A program made the translations under genes and the position numbers. Shown here one piece after another: positions 26,660 through 35,651 of a stretch of DNA of 64,000 nt. The notes below the pieces were generated by a model, which saw only the letters and a list, made by a program, of their open reading frames with translations, was not told where the DNA came from and did not search any database. The stretch is taken from the NCBI GenBank assembly GCA_965248905.1, contig CBDFKS010000007.1, forward strand, positions 62,001 to 126,000, written 5' to 3'. This DNA comes from CBDFKS01 sp965248905 (lineage in GTDB: Bacteria; Chloroflexota; Dehalococcoidia; Lucifugimonadales; JAGWBF01). Within the stretch, counting starts at the first letter, position 1, and each line of letters begins with the position of its first letter.

Positions 26660-27076
26660 ATGGCCAAAGAGCTTCAAAAGGTCCGTGTTGGGCGGGTGGT
26701 CAGCGATAAGATGGATAAGACGGTGATCGTGAGTATCCAGTGGCAGCAACGTCATCGTTTGTACAAAAAGAGCATGCGCCGTATCACTAAATTCTTCGCC
26801 CACGATGGCGAGAATCAGTGTAAGGTGGGTGATCTGGTACGGATACAAGAGACTCGTCCACTCTCTCTCAACAAACATTGGAGAGTTTTGGAGATACTGG
26901 ACCGGCGCGAAGTGGCCGATGTCAAACCTACGGAGTTGGACGAGGGGTCGCTGTCGGAAAAGGCTGAAGCAGAGGAATTGGAAGAGGACCAGGACGACAT
27001 CAACGACCTGGAAGATGACCAATTGGACGAGCCGGAGTTAGAGGAAGATGGGGCCGGCGATGGAGAGGAATTATGA
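26660..27076 (+). CDS. rpsQ: Ribosomal protein S17 with long acidic C-terminal tail
   Basis: 138 residues against the usual 80-90. Residues 1-88 are a normal OB-fold S17 ([56 protein letters not shown]). The remaining 50 residues are almost entirely Glu, Asp, Leu and Gly, for example [20 protein letters not shown]. Such a tail on an rRNA-binding protein is unusual. The ATG at 26660 lies 1 base after the rpmC stop, and the end overlaps rplN by 4 bases (ATGA). Confidence 0.95.
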   Translation: MAKELQKVRVGRVVSDKMDKTVIVSIQWQQRHRLYKKSMRRITKFFAHDGENQCKVGDLVRIQETRPLSLNKHWRVLEILDRREVADVKPTELDEGSLSEKAEAEELEEDQDDINDLEDDQLDEPELEEDGAGDGEEL

Positions 27077-27444
27077 TCCAGACTTATACGCGTCTGGCCG
27101 TGGCTGACAACAGCGGCGCCAAAGAGATAATGTGCATCAATATCCCGGGTAGCAGTCGCCGTCGCTATGCGTCCATCGGAGACATCATAGTCGGAGCAGT
27201 TAAAGAGGCCGCGCCACTCGCTCAGGTAAAGAAGGGTGATGTGGTGCGCGCAGTCATAGTCAGGGTGGCGAAGCCCTATCGCAGGCCTGATGGTAGCTAC
27301 ATTCGGTTCGACGACAATGCCGCTGTTCTGGTGGTCGAAAAGCTGAACAATCCGCGCGGTACTCGCATATTTGGTCCGGTTGCCCGAGAGCTTCGCGAAC
27401 GGGGATTTATGAGAATCGTTTCACTGGCGCCCGAGGTGGTCTGA
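27073..27444 (+). CDS. rplN: Ribosomal protein L14
   Basis: 123 residues, typical. It binds 23S rRNA at the subunit interface and is the docking site of RsfS. It shows [61 protein letters not shown] and [14 protein letters not shown]. It overlaps rpsQ (ATGA) and abuts rplX (TGATG), as in tightly packed spc operons. Confidence 0.97.
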   Translation: MIQTYTRLAVADNSGAKEIMCINIPGSSRRRYASIGDIIVGAVKEAAPLAQVKKGDVVRAVIVRVAKPYRRPDGSYIRFDDNAAVLVVEKLNNPRGTRIFGPVARELRERGFMRIVSLAPEVV

Positions 27445-27755
27445 TGAGAATTCGCAAAGGTGATACGGTCCTGGTCATAGCAGGTAAAGACAAGGGCAAG
27501 TCCGGGAGAGTCGAAAGGGACTTCCCCTCTGAGAACAAGGTGCTGGTCGAGGGAATCAACATGGTCACTCGGCATGTGAAGGCTCGACCGGAGGTGAGGC
27601 AGGCGGGTAGAATACAGCAGGAATCACCGATCCACGTTTCTAATATAATGTTAATGTGTAATAAGTGCAGCAAACCTACACGGGCAAAGGTCAACTACCT
27701 GGAGGATGGCAGGAAGGTTAGAACATGTCTACAGTGCAAGGAGACGATAGACTAA
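27444..27755 (+). CDS. rplX: Ribosomal protein L24 with zinc-ribbon cysteines
   Basis: 103 residues. KOW-type start [21 protein letters not shown], then [12 protein letters not shown] near residue 42. The C-terminus carries CNKC (about 70-73) and CLQC (about 96-99), a four-cysteine set likely to bind zinc. L24 starts 50S assembly. ATG at 27444 overlaps the rplN stop by one base. Its last 31 bases also encode the start of rplE in another frame. Confidence 0.95.
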   Translation: MRIRKGDTVLVIAGKDKGKSGRVERDFPSENKVLVEGINMVTRHVKARPEVRQAGRIQQESPIHVSNIMLMCNKCSKPTRAKVNYLEDGRKVRTCLQCKETID

Positions 27756-28597
27756 AGGCCGAGGGCTCAACGGCACCCGGCAGCGAAGAGTCTAGCAACG
27801 TCGACACCGATACCGCTGAATCGAGCGGTGCCGATACCGGTACCGCCGAATCTAGCAACGCCGACGCCGGCAACGCTGAATCTAGCAGTGCCGAAGCTGT
27901 TAGCGCTAAGCCTGCTGCGCCACGGACTCGCGCTGGTAGTCGTAGCGCCGGGGCGAAAGCTGGGCGAAAACCCCGAGTAGCCCCGAAGAAGGCAAAAACC
28001 GAGGAATCCGCAGAGCCTATTGAAGCCGCTACGAATGGGGCTGCTCCGCAGCGACCCAGGCTGTTGGAGATGTATCGGTCGGACATAGTACCGGCTATGA
28101 TGCGCGAGTTTGAATACAGCAATGTCATGCAGGTGCCACGACTGCGCAAGGTGGTAATCAATATAGGGTTAGGTGAAGCCCTTACCAATCCTAAAGCTAT
28201 GGAGAGCGCCACCAACGACCTCACTACCATAGCAGGCCAGAAACCGATAGTGACTCGGGCCAAGAAATCCATTGCCGGATTCAAGCTCAGGGAAGGAAAT
28301 CCTATCGGAGTGTGCGTTACCCTGAGGGGGACCAGGATGTATCATTTTGTCGACCGTCTTCTTAACGCGGCCTTGCCCCGCATCAGGGACTTTCGCGGTG
28401 TGTCTCCCAAGAGCTTTGACGGTCGTGGAAACTACTCCTTGGGCATACGTGAGCAGATTATCTTCTCTGAAATAGAGTACGGCCAGGTAGAACGTATCCG
28501 GGGCTTTCAAGTGACGATAGCTACCACAGCCAGAACAGACGCAGAGGCTGCTCAGCTCCTGGCCTTGCTGGGAATGCCTTTTGCCAGTGAGAACTGA
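27725..28597 (+). CDS. rplE: Ribosomal protein L5 with repetitive N-terminal extension
   Basis: 290 residues against the usual 180. The L5 core starts near residue 109 ([20 protein letters not shown]) and has [38 protein letters not shown] and [21 protein letters not shown] blocks. L5 holds 5S rRNA and touches P-site tRNA. Residues 1-108 are low-complexity: four 10-residue units such as [10 protein letters not shown] (residues about 23-62), then an Ala/Arg/Lys/Pro-rich linker. The ATG at 27725 has AGGAAGG upstream and lies inside rplX. No later start with a ribosome site was found before the core, so the extension appears genuine. Confidence 0.93.
   Translation: MSTVQGDDRLKAEGSTAPGSEESSNVDTDTAESSGADTGTAESSNADAGNAESSSAEAVSAKPAAPRTRAGSRSAGAKAGRKPRVAPKKAKTEESAEPIEAATNGAAPQRPRLLEMYRSDIVPAMMREFEYSNVMQVPRLRKVVINIGLGEALTNPKAMESATNDLTTIAGQKPIVTRAKKSIAGFKLREGNPIGVCVTLRGTRMYHFVDRLLNAALPRIRDFRGVSPKSFDGRGNYSLGIREQIIFSEIEYGQVERIRGFQVTIATTARTDAEAAQLLALLGMPFASEN
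27791..27910 (+). repeat. 30-bp tandem repeat (4 units) in rplE
   Basis: Four in-frame 30-bp units beginning TC(T/G)AGC, encoding [30 protein letters not shown] and [10 protein letters not shown]. The divergence of the last unit suggests an old array edge. Confidence 0.8.
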
Positions 28598-28629
28598 CAG
28601 ATTCATTAAAGAAAACGAAGGGAGCGGAC

Positions 28630-28815
28630 TTGGCCAAAAAATCGCAGATAGAAAAGTGGAAAAAACCGAAGCGATATGCCATACGCCACCACAATCGATG
28701 CCATCGGTGTGGTAGGCCCAGAGCGTACATAAGGTTTTTTGGCCTGTGCCGCATCTGTTTCCGACAACTTACTCTTGTGGGGGAACTCCCGGGAGTACGG
28801 AAGGCCAGCTGGTAG
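28630..28815 (+). CDS. rpsN: Ribosomal protein S14 type Z (zinc form)
   Basis: 61 residues, the short zinc-binding form. CHRC (near 24-27) and CRIC (near 40-43) are the zinc ligands, with the family's FGLCRICFR and the C-terminal LPGVRKASW. It sits in the 30S head. The start is TTG at 28630 with AAGGGAGC upstream; no ATG is available. It lies between rplE and rpsH as expected. Confidence 0.96.
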   Translation: MAKKSQIEKWKKPKRYAIRHHNRCHRCGRPRAYIRFFGLCRICFRQLTLVGELPGVRKASW

Positions 28816-28865
28816 TTCACCACCATGAGTTCAAAGGAACGAAACTTCACGGAGAGTGAATCAGG

Positions 28866-29264
28866 ATGCCTGTGACCGATCCCATCGCCGACATGTTGAC
28901 TCGAATACGAAACGCTCAGGTCATGAAACATGATTCTTTGACGATGCCTGTTTCAAAGATCAAGGTGGCGATAGCCCGAATCCTAAGAGAAGAAGGATTT
29001 ATCAAGGGGTTTGACATGCTCCGGAGCCAGCCTCAACCGGTGCTCCGCGTTCATCTTTCATATCGAGAGAACAGGGTTGCTGCCATAACGGGTCTCAAGC
29101 GTGTGAGCAAGCCTGGCCTTAGAATTTACGTAGGTAAAGGGGAGATTCCCAGGGTGTACGGTGGATTGGGAATCTCGATTCTGTCCACGTCTAAGGGTGT
29201 AATAATGGGCAGGGAAGCCTGGCGCCAGGGTATAGGAGGTGAGCTGCTCTGCTATGTCTGGTAA
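28866..29264 (+). CDS. rpsH: Ribosomal protein S8
   Basis: 132 residues, normal. It binds the central 16S domain and, in other bacteria, represses the spc operon. It shows TDPIADMLTRIRNAQ at the start, VAIARILREEGFIKGF near 35 and the C-terminal GISILSTSKGVIMGREAWRQGIGGELLCYVW. ATG at 28866. Its last 11 bases overlap the start of rplF. Confidence 0.97.
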   Translation: MPVTDPIADMLTRIRNAQVMKHDSLTMPVSKIKVAIARILREEGFIKGFDMLRSQPQPVLRVHLSYRENRVAAITGLKRVSKPGLRIYVGKGEIPRVYGGLGISILSTSKGVIMGREAWRQGIGGELLCYVW

Positions 29265-29838
29265 TAGCTCTAACGGAAAAAATGAAAAACCCCTTTCAAG
29301 GATAGGCCGAAAGGCAATTCCAATACCCAAAGGTGTCCAGCTCAACATTGAGTACGGGCAGGTGACTGTCAAAGGACCGAAGGGCACTATGGCTCAGCCG
29401 ATACATCCCGAGGTACATGTGAAGGTGGAAGGCGACCAAGTAATCGTAGAACGATACTCCGCTCGAAAATTTCACCGTTCCCTTCACGGTCTTACTCGCA
29501 GCCTAGTGGCGAACGCGATAACGGGTGTACATGAGGGCTATCAGAAAACCCTGGAGCTTATGGGTGTGGGCTATCGGGTGCAGCAGTCCGGAGATGGTAT
29601 CGTTCTCAACGTGGGTTATAGCCATACTGTAGAGGTCAAACCCGTCGAAGGGGTTACGATCACGGTGGAGGGCAATAACCGAGTTCACGTGGAGGGCACA
29701 GATAAACAGAAGGTGGGAGCTATCGCTGCCACCATACGCCGAGTGAGGCCGCCTAACGCGTACAAAGAGAAAGGGATAAAATATGCTGGAGAGGTCCTGC
29801 GCCTCAAGCCCGGCAAAGCGGCAGCACGCAAGAAGTAG
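29254..29838 (+). CDS. rplF: Ribosomal protein L6
   Basis: 194 residues. Two-domain L6 with SRIGRKAIPIPKGVQ at the start and the C-terminal RRVRPPNAYKEKGIKYAGE block near the factor-binding centre. The ATG at 29254 is chosen because GGAGGTGAG lies ten bases upstream; an in-frame GTG at 29239 falls inside that ribosome site. About 13 hydrophilic residues precede the usual N-terminus. It overlaps rpsH by 11 bases. Confidence 0.95.
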   Translation: MSGNSSNGKNEKPLSRIGRKAIPIPKGVQLNIEYGQVTVKGPKGTMAQPIHPEVHVKVEGDQVIVERYSARKFHRSLHGLTRSLVANAITGVHEGYQKTLELMGVGYRVQQSGDGIVLNVGYSHTVEVKPVEGVTITVEGNNRVHVEGTDKQKVGAIAATIRRVRPPNAYKEKGIKYAGEVLRLKPGKAAARKK

Positions 29839-29896
29839 AGCAATATAAGTCGCGTTAACGTAGCCCAACCATTTGATGATTTGGAGACTTTCTTAG

Positions 29897-30265
29897 ATGC
29901 CTAAAGAGAAAAACGCACGGAAGCTTCGTCTGGCTAGGCACCGTAGAGTGCGGAAAAAGGTCTCAGGCACTCCTCAGAGGCCGAGGCTATGCGTGTTCCG
30001 CAGTCTAGAGCATATATACGCCCAGGTAATCGACGATGTCCAAGGACACACAATAGCATCGGCATCCAGCCTGGAACCCGAAATAAAACCCTCTGTTAGT
30101 AAATTATCAAAATCTGAAATCTCGAAAGCCGTTGGCGCAGCCATAGCCAAAAAGGCTCTGATGAAAGGCACAACCATGGTCACCTTTGACAGAGAGGGCT
30201 ACAAGTATCATGGACGAGTAAAGGCCTTGGCCGAGGCCGCCAGAGAGGGAGGTCTTGTTTTCTAA
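29897..30265 (+). CDS. rplR: Ribosomal protein L18
   Basis: 122 residues, normal. It binds 5S rRNA with L5. It shows [35 protein letters not shown] and [20 protein letters not shown] at the C-terminus. ATG at 29897, 58 bases after rplF. Its stop overlaps the rpsE start (TAATG). Confidence 0.97.
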   Translation: MPKEKNARKLRLARHRRVRKKVSGTPQRPRLCVFRSLEHIYAQVIDDVQGHTIASASSLEPEIKPSVSKLSKSEISKAVGAAIAKKALMKGTTMVTFDREGYKYHGRVKALAEAAREGGLVF

Positions 30266-30792
30266 TGGTCTCCACATTGGGCAGAATATCAGCTGGAAAG
30301 ATAGATCCCACCCCGTTGGTGCTGAATGAGCGGGTGGTATTCACCCGGCGCATCGCCAAGGTTGTCAAAGGCGGACGTAACTTGAGGTTCAACGCTCTCG
30401 TAGTCGTGGGAGATGGAGAAGGCGTGGTTGGAGTAGGGCTTGGCAAAGCCCTTGCCATTCCCGATGCCGTGCGAAAAGGCAACGCCACAGCAAAGAAGAA
30501 TCTTATCAGGGTCCCGCTCAAGGGAAGTACCATACCTCAAGAAACTGTATCCAAGAAGGGAGCGTCTCTGGTTTTGATCAAACCAGCGCCTCCGGGAACT
30601 GGAATCATAGCGGCCGGTGTAATCCGAGCGGTCCTCGACCTGGCAGGGGTTAAGGACGTGGTTGCAAAGTCCCTCGGGTCCCGCAACCATATAAACGTTG
30701 TCTATGCGACGATAGAAGCACTGCAGCAGCTCAAAGATCCTGCTGAGGAGATTGCTCGACGCAAAGGTATGGTAGCAGCGGCAGCTCGATAG
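30265..30792 (+). CDS. rpsE: Ribosomal protein S5
   Basis: 175 residues, typical. It shapes the mRNA entry site and influences fidelity; spectinomycin-resistance changes map to its N-terminal loop in other bacteria (here VVKGGRNLRFNALVVVGD). It also has GVGLGKALAIPDAVRKG, APPGTGIIAAGVIRAVLDLAGVKDV and SLGSRNHINVVYATIEAL. ATG at 30265, directly coupled to rplR. Confidence 0.97.
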   Translation: MVSTLGRISAGKIDPTPLVLNERVVFTRRIAKVVKGGRNLRFNALVVVGDGEGVVGVGLGKALAIPDAVRKGNATAKKNLIRVPLKGSTIPQETVSKKGASLVLIKPAPPGTGIIAAGVIRAVLDLAGVKDVVAKSLGSRNHINVVYATIEALQQLKDPAEEIARRKGMVAAAAR

Positions 30793-30819
30793 GTATCAGT
30801 AGCAACTTATAGGTGCAGA

Positions 30820-31083
30820 ATGACCCTCCTAAGAATAACATGGAAGAAAAGCTTCATCGGACGCAGGGAAAGCCAACGCCGAGTGATACGAGCGCTGGGG
30901 CTGCGACGGCTACATCAGATGGTAGAGCATAGCGATAGCCCAACCATCAGAGGGATGGTAAATAAGGTGAGTCATATGCTGGACGTAGAGCAGGTCGAGG
31001 AGGCTCCTCAGCCGAAGAGCAGAGCGCGTACCAGTTCAGCCTCCAAGAAGACCGACGGGGCAACGGAGGTTGACCAATCATGA
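30820..31083 (+). CDS. rpmD: Ribosomal protein L30
   Basis: 87 residues; the family is usually about 60. The core LRITWKKSFIGRRESQRRVIRALGLRRLHQMVEHSDSP continues to GMVNKVSHMLDVEQV. About 27 extra residues follow (PQPKSRARTSSASKKTDG and onward), another low-complexity tail in this operon. ATG at 30820. The end overlaps rplO by 4 bases. Confidence 0.94.
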   Translation: MTLLRITWKKSFIGRRESQRRVIRALGLRRLHQMVEHSDSPTIRGMVNKVSHMLDVEQVEEAPQPKSRARTSSASKKTDGATEVDQS

Positions 31084-31529
31084 TGGAGCACAGTCTCGCT
31101 TCCCCACGAGGGGCGAGAAGGAAACGAAAGCGGATAGGTAGGGGCGACGCCAGCGGACACGGCAGCTACGCAGGGCGTGGAATGAAGGGCCAGAAGTCCC
31201 GCTCGGGCAAAGGCGTGCGGCCAGGGTTTGAGGGAGGTCAACTACCCCTTATCAAGGGCCTTCCGATGAAGCGGGGATTCACAAACATATTCAAGAAGCA
31301 GTTTCATCTGATCAAGATTGAGGAGCTCAACGTTTTTCCGGCAGATTCGGAGGTGGCTCCCGACAAGCTGGTGGCCGCCGGATTATTGAGATCTCTGAAA
31401 TTTCCGGTGAAAATACTAGGGAATGGTGAGATCGAGGTACCTTTGACAGTCATGGCCAATGCGTTCACTAAGTCGGCGCGGGACAAGATAGAAGCACGGG
31501 GTGGAAGGGTGGAGGTGCTCACCAAATGA
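31080..31529 (+). CDS. rplO: Ribosomal protein L15
   Basis: 149 residues, normal. A late-assembly protein of the 50S core. The glycine-rich N-terminal arm reads RKRIGRGDASGHGSYAGRGMKGQ, followed by FEGGQLPLIKGLPMKRGF. The C-terminal domain ends with FTKSARDKIEARGGRVEVL. The start is either of two adjacent ATG codons (31080 or 31083). It overlaps rpmD and secY by 4 bases each. Confidence 0.96.
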   Translation: MMEHSLASPRGARRKRKRIGRGDASGHGSYAGRGMKGQKSRSGKGVRPGFEGGQLPLIKGLPMKRGFTNIFKKQFHLIKIEELNVFPADSEVAPDKLVAAGLLRSLKFPVKILGNGEIEVPLTVMANAFTKSARDKIEARGGRVEVLTK

Positions 31530-32854
31530 TGACCCAGGAAGCGGATGGGAGACCACGCCTACTACAGGCAGCCATCGACTCCTTCCGCGTCCCAGACCTC
31601 AGATCTAAGATACTTTTCACCCTGGCTATTCTGGCCATATTTCGGTTTATGGCTCAGGTGCCTTTGCCAGGGATCGACAGGAACAACCTGGATGCCCTTT
31701 TTGATACCAATCAGCTACTGGGCTTCTTAGACCTTTTCAGCGGCGGGGCCCTGAGAAACCTCAGCGTGGCAGCCCTTGGTGTGTTCCCATATATCACCTC
31801 CTCCATTGTGATGCAACTACTGGTTCCGGTGATACCAGCGTTGCAGAAGCTTTCGAAAGAAGGTGAGCTGGGTCGCCAGAAGATTAACCGAATCATACAT
31901 TGGATAACAGTGCCTATAGCCTTCGCTCAAGGCTACGGACAGCTCCAGCTCGTTCAGCAGGCCGGTGTTATAGGTGGCGTCTGGCCTGACGGTAGCTTCA
32001 TACCTACAATGGCGATGTTGCTGTCCCTGGTGGCAGGCACCATATTCCTGGTGTGGCTGGGAGAACTGATCACCGAACGGGGCATTGGAAACGGAATATC
32101 TTTGATCATATTCGCGGGGATCGTAGCGGGGTTTCCCGGATTGATAAGCCAGGCGAATGACCAGACGACCGCCCTTGGCATAATTTGGCTGACGATCATA
32201 GGAGTTATGGTTGTAGCACTGATCGTGATATTTACTGAGGCGCACCGTCGAATCCCAGTGCAATACGGGCGTAGTATATTTCGCGGTGGGAGGATGTACA
32301 GGCAGACAGGTGCAACCTACCTACCCATAAGGATCAACTCGGCAGGTATGATCCCTGTTATATTTGCGTCCGCTGTGGTGATTCTGCCAGGCACTATAGC
32401 CAACTTCTTAGGCGTCAGGAGCGACTGGGTGGGGGATGTGGCGAATACCCTCGCCGGCTGGTTCAGCCCTACCCATCCTTTGTACTGGTCGTTGTCATTC
32501 GTTCTCGTAGTTGTGTTCACCTTCTTCTATACTTTGGTGGTGTTTCAGCAACAAAGTCTGGCCGAGAATCTGCAGCGCAATGGAGGATTTGTGCCCGGGA
32601 TCCGTCCCGGTAGACCTACTCAAGAATACCTCAACCGTGTGATATTGCGTCTGACGTGGGGAGGCGCTTTATTCTTGGGATTCGTTTGGGTGGTGCCGTT
32701 TATCGCTTCCCACATTGCCGGGGTACCCGCAGCCCAATCGGCGCTGTTGCTGCCCAGTATTAGTCTGCTAATTATGGTGGGAGTGGCGCTGGACACACTG
32801 CGACAGCTAGAGTCACAACTGCTGATGCGTAATTATGAAGGATTTTTGAGGTAA
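31526..32854 (+). CDS. secY: Protein translocase subunit SecY
   Basis: 442 residues with ten predicted membrane helices, the pore of the Sec translocon. Family marks are RFMAQVPLPGID in helix 1, the plug region DLFSGGALRNLSVAALGVFPYITSSIVMQLL, the GERGIGNG-like cytoplasmic loop (ELITERGIGNGISLIIFAGI) and the ribosome-contacting loop RRIPVQYGR near 240. It ends in the usual LLMRNYEGFLR. It overlaps rplO by 4 bases; adk follows 9 bases later. Confidence 0.97.
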   Translation: MMTQEADGRPRLLQAAIDSFRVPDLRSKILFTLAILAIFRFMAQVPLPGIDRNNLDALFDTNQLLGFLDLFSGGALRNLSVAALGVFPYITSSIVMQLLVPVIPALQKLSKEGELGRQKINRIIHWITVPIAFAQGYGQLQLVQQAGVIGGVWPDGSFIPTMAMLLSLVAGTIFLVWLGELITERGIGNGISLIIFAGIVAGFPGLISQANDQTTALGIIWLTIIGVMVVALIVIFTEAHRRIPVQYGRSIFRGGRMYRQTGATYLPIRINSAGMIPVIFASAVVILPGTIANFLGVRSDWVGDVANTLAGWFSPTHPLYWSLSFVLVVVFTFFYTLVVFQQQSLAENLQRNGGFVPGIRPGRPTQEYLNRVILRLTWGGALFLGFVWVVPFIASHIAGVPAAQSALLLPSISLLIMVGVALDTLRQLESQLLMRNYEGFLR

Positions 32855-32863
32855 GGGTTTATT

Positions 32864-33538
32864 TTGGAACAAGCGGAAAAGGTCGCGGTCGCCAAACGGC
32901 TGGTCCTGCTAGGGCCTCCCGGAGCCGGGAAGGGCACTCAGGCCAAAGTGCTGGCAGAGAACCTGGGGTTGCTCCACATCGCTTCAGGAGACCTGTTCCG
33001 TTACCATCAGCAGAAGGGTACTCCACTAGGATTAAAAACCATGGAGTACATGAGCCAAGGACTTTTGGTACCAGATGAGATAACAATAGCTATTGTATTG
33101 GAGCATGTGCTATCTCCAGCGGCATTGAGAGGTGCTCTTCTGGATGGATTCCCGCGAAATTTAGCTCAAGCTCAAGCCTTGGATGACGCCCTGGAGGATC
33201 GAGGAATGGCCATAGATCGAGTTATCCTCGTAAGTGTGCCTGAACAGGAGTTGATAAGGAGACTCAGCGGCAGGCTGGTATGTCGCCAGTGCCAAACACC
33301 TTATCACCCGAAAACGGCGCCTCCGGAGGTGGAGGGGCGATGCGACCGTTGCCAGGGTCAGCTTTATCAGCGCCAAGACGATACTGCTGATGCTATAATG
33401 GTGCGTATCCAGGTCTATCGCGATGAAACCGCGCCCCTAATAGATCATTACGAAGGAACGGGAAAGCTTTCGGAGGTAGATGGAGTTGGAACCGTTGAGG
33501 AGATAGGGCAGCGGTTACTCCAATCATTAGAGAACTAG
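32864..33538 (+). CDS. adk: Adenylate kinase (zinc-type LID)
   Basis: 224 residues. It interconverts AMP + ATP with 2 ADP in the cytoplasm. P-loop LLGPPGAGKGTQAKVLA (residues about 12-28), the AMP-binding ASGDLFR and DGFPRNLAQAQAL blocks, and a long LID with CRQC and CDRC, a structural zinc site as in Gram-positive-type enzymes. The start TTG at 32864 gives about ten residues before the P-loop strand; no ATG is closer. It lies between secY and map, the classical order. Confidence 0.95.
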   Translation: MEQAEKVAVAKRLVLLGPPGAGKGTQAKVLAENLGLLHIASGDLFRYHQQKGTPLGLKTMEYMSQGLLVPDEITIAIVLEHVLSPAALRGALLDGFPRNLAQAQALDDALEDRGMAIDRVILVSVPEQELIRRLSGRLVCRQCQTPYHPKTAPPEVEGRCDRCQGQLYQRQDDTADAIMVRIQVYRDETAPLIDHYEGTGKLSEVDGVGTVEEIGQRLLQSLEN

Positions 33539-33657
33539 GTGTAGCATACCGTTCAACACGCGGTTTGGGGTTTCAACAAAATTTCTGTACTACAAGATTT
33601 GAAAGAGACCGCTTAACAAACTGCTATGTGTAGTCGAGTTGGAGCTAAAGTGATACA

Positions 33658-34464
33658 ATGAAAACCGACAAGATCGAAACGGCATCGAACTCAGCGTCTC
33701 CTTATAATGGCGGGATAACTATCAAATCCGCCAAAGAGATGGATGCCATGCGGAGTGCAGGAGAAATAGTCGGTTACACTTTGGCTGTTCTCCAAGACGC
33801 AGTGAGACCCGGCGTCAAAACCCGTGAGCTAGACGCCATCGCAAGCAAAGAAATTAGAAAACGTGGCGGTAAGCCGGCCTTTAAGGGTTATCGTGGATTT
33901 CCGGCTACCGTGTGTGCTTCCATCAATGAGGAGATAGTCCATGGTATACCGGGAGATAGGTTAACCCAAGAAGGTGACCTGGTGAAGCTGGATGTGGGGG
34001 CTGTGGTGGATGGATTCATCGGTGACGCCGCAATAACGGTAGGCGCGGGTAATATCAGTGCCAAAGCCCAAGAGTTGATTGAGGTAACACGTTTGTGCCT
34101 GGAGGAAGGTATTAAGGAAGCTCGCCATGGAGCGCGGGTGGGAGATATAGGCGCAGCTATCCAATGCTTCGCGGAAAGCCGTGGATATAGCGTAGTACGA
34201 GAATACGTTGGACACGGTGTCGGTCGCTTTTTGCATGAGGAACCCCAGGTCCCCAACTACGGCCCCTCCGGTCGAGGTGCCCTACTCAAATCTGGGATGA
34301 CTATTGCTATTGAACCCATGGTCAATGTGGGAGGGTGGCGGACCAAGCTCTTAGAGGACCAATGGACTGTGGTGACTGCCGACGGAAGTTTATCAGCCCA
34401 TTTCGAGCACACCATAGCAATAACAGATGGAGAGGCAGAAGTTCTCACCAGTCAGCGGAGATAG
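33658..34464 (+). CDS. map: Methionine aminopeptidase type I
   Basis: 268 residues. It removes the initiator methionine from new proteins. The five metal ligands are visible: Asp in KLDVGAVVDGF, Asp in IGDAAITV, His in YVGHGVGRFLHEEP, Glu in IAIEPMVN and Glu in HFEHTIAIT. About 20 poorly conserved residues precede ITIKSAKEMDAMRSAGEIV. ATG at 33658 with GGAGC upstream. A 119-bp spacer precedes it, longer than most in the operon; it may hold a weak promoter, but none is clear. Confidence 0.95.
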   Translation: MKTDKIETASNSASPYNGGITIKSAKEMDAMRSAGEIVGYTLAVLQDAVRPGVKTRELDAIASKEIRKRGGKPAFKGYRGFPATVCASINEEIVHGIPGDRLTQEGDLVKLDVGAVVDGFIGDAAITVGAGNISAKAQELIEVTRLCLEEGIKEARHGARVGDIGAAIQCFAESRGYSVVREYVGHGVGRFLHEEPQVPNYGPSGRGALLKSGMTIAIEPMVNVGGWRTKLLEDQWTVVTADGSLSAHFEHTIAITDGEAEVLTSQRR

Positions 34465-34491
34465 TTATTTTAACTAAGTACCTGGAGATCT

Positions 34492-34710
34492 ATGGCTAAA
34501 AAGGAAGCAATAGAGGTGGAGGCAACGGTCGTGGAAGCGCTGCCAAACGGCATGTTTCGGGTGGAGTTGCCTAACGACCATAAGGTGCTGGCTCATGTTT
34601 CCGGCAAAATACGCCTTCATTTCATCAGAGTGCTTCCAGGAGACCGGGTACTGGTCGAGCTATCTCCGTATGACCTGACACGTGGTCGTATAACATATCG
34701 GTTCAAGTAA
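34492..34710 (+). CDS. infA: Translation initiation factor IF-1
   Basis: 72 residues, exactly the usual size. A single OB fold that occupies the A-site during initiation. It shows [41 protein letters not shown] and the C-terminal [18 protein letters not shown] at 34492 with CTGGAGAT upstream, followed 9 bases later by rpmJ. Confidence 0.97.
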   Translation: MAKKEAIEVEATVVEALPNGMFRVELPNDHKVLAHVSGKIRLHFIRVLPGDRVLVELSPYDLTRGRITYRFK

Positions 34711-34719
34711 GAGTTAAGA

Positions 34720-34833
34720 ATGAAAGTACGAGCCTCAGTAAAGCCACGCTGCGACAAATGCAGAATTATCAAGCGCAAGGGGTCTGTGCGCGTTATCTGC
34801 TCTAATCCCAGGCATGCTCAACGGCAGGGTTAG
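34720..34833 (+). CDS. rpmJ: Ribosomal protein L36 (zinc form)
   Basis: 37 residues: [20 protein letters not shown], then [17 protein letters not shown]. Three cysteines and a histidine (CDKC, C27, H32) form the zinc knuckle of the C+ form. The ATG at 34720 lies 9 bases after infA and the gene ends 15 bases before rpsM, the standard infA-rpmJ-rpsM order. Confidence 0.95.
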   Translation: MKVRASVKPRCDKCRIIKRKGSVRVICSNPRHAQRQG

Positions 34834-34848
34834 GAGTAAGGAGGGAAT

Positions 34849-35241
34849 ATGGTTCGTGTATCTGGCGTAGATATACCGGATGGCAAGAGAGTGAATATCG
34901 CTCTCCGAAGCATATACGGTATCGGACCCTTCTTGGCCCAAGGAATATTGGAGAAGGCCGATATAGATGGCGACCCGAAGCCCAGAGTCCGAGACCTTTC
35001 GGATGAGCAAGTGGATAAATTGCGAGAGATCATTGACCGCGAGTATAAAGTGGAAGGTGACCTGCGCCGAGAAGTAACCATGAACATACGGAGGCTGATC
35101 GAAATCGGCTCCTTCCGAGGCCTCCGCCACAGGCGTGGGCTGCCATTGCGCGGTCAGAGGACGCGCACAAATGCGAGAACACGCAAAGGGCCCAGACGAA
35201 CGGTAGCGGGCCGCGGTCGTCGCACCGGAACAAAGAAGTAG
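34849..35241 (+). CDS. rpsM: Ribosomal protein S13
   Basis: 130 residues, slightly long at the N-terminus. It forms head-to-50S bridges and touches P-site tRNA. It shows [23 protein letters not shown], the helix [26 protein letters not shown] and the basic tail [32 protein letters not shown] at 34849 with AAGGAGGG upstream. Confidence 0.97.
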   Translation: MVRVSGVDIPDGKRVNIALRSIYGIGPFLAQGILEKADIDGDPKPRVRDLSDEQVDKLREIIDREYKVEGDLRREVTMNIRRLIEIGSFRGLRHRRGLPLRGQRTRTNARTRKGPRRTVAGRGRRTGTKK

Positions 35242-35256
35242 GAGTAAAGGAGTCCG

Positions 35257-35640
35257 ATGGCTAGACCCAGAAGTCGTAAGCGGGAAAAGAAGGTTGTGCC
35301 CCGGGGGCGAGCGTATATCCGCTCCACATTTAATGACACCTTGGTGACCCTAACGGATCCGCAAGGAGCGGTGCTGGTTTCGTCCAGCTCTGGGTCGTCA
35401 GGTTTCAAAGGGTCACGGAAAGGCACCGCGTTCGCGGCACAAAGGGCTGCCGAGCAGGCTGCAAGAAAGGGCATGGACCAGGGGCTAAGGCAAGTGGATG
35501 TGTTTATCAAGGGGCCTGGCGCCGGTCGGGAGGCCGCGATTCGTTCCCTTCAGGCAGCGGGACTGACCATCACCAGTATTAGAGATGTTACACCGATTCC
35601 CCATAATGGGTGTCGGCCGCCGAAGCGGAGAAGGGTCTAG
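35257..35640 (+). CDS. rpsK: Ribosomal protein S11
   Basis: 127 residues, normal. It lines the platform and E-site. It shows [67 protein letters not shown] and the C-terminal [21 protein letters not shown] at 35257 with AAAGGAG upstream; rpsD follows 11 bases after the stop. Confidence 0.97.
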   Translation: MARPRSRKREKKVVPRGRAYIRSTFNDTLVTLTDPQGAVLVSSSSGSSGFKGSRKGTAFAAQRAAEQAARKGMDQGLRQVDVFIKGPGAGREAAIRSLQAAGLTITSIRDVTPIPHNGCRPPKRRRV

Positions 35641-35651
35641 GGTACATAGCA

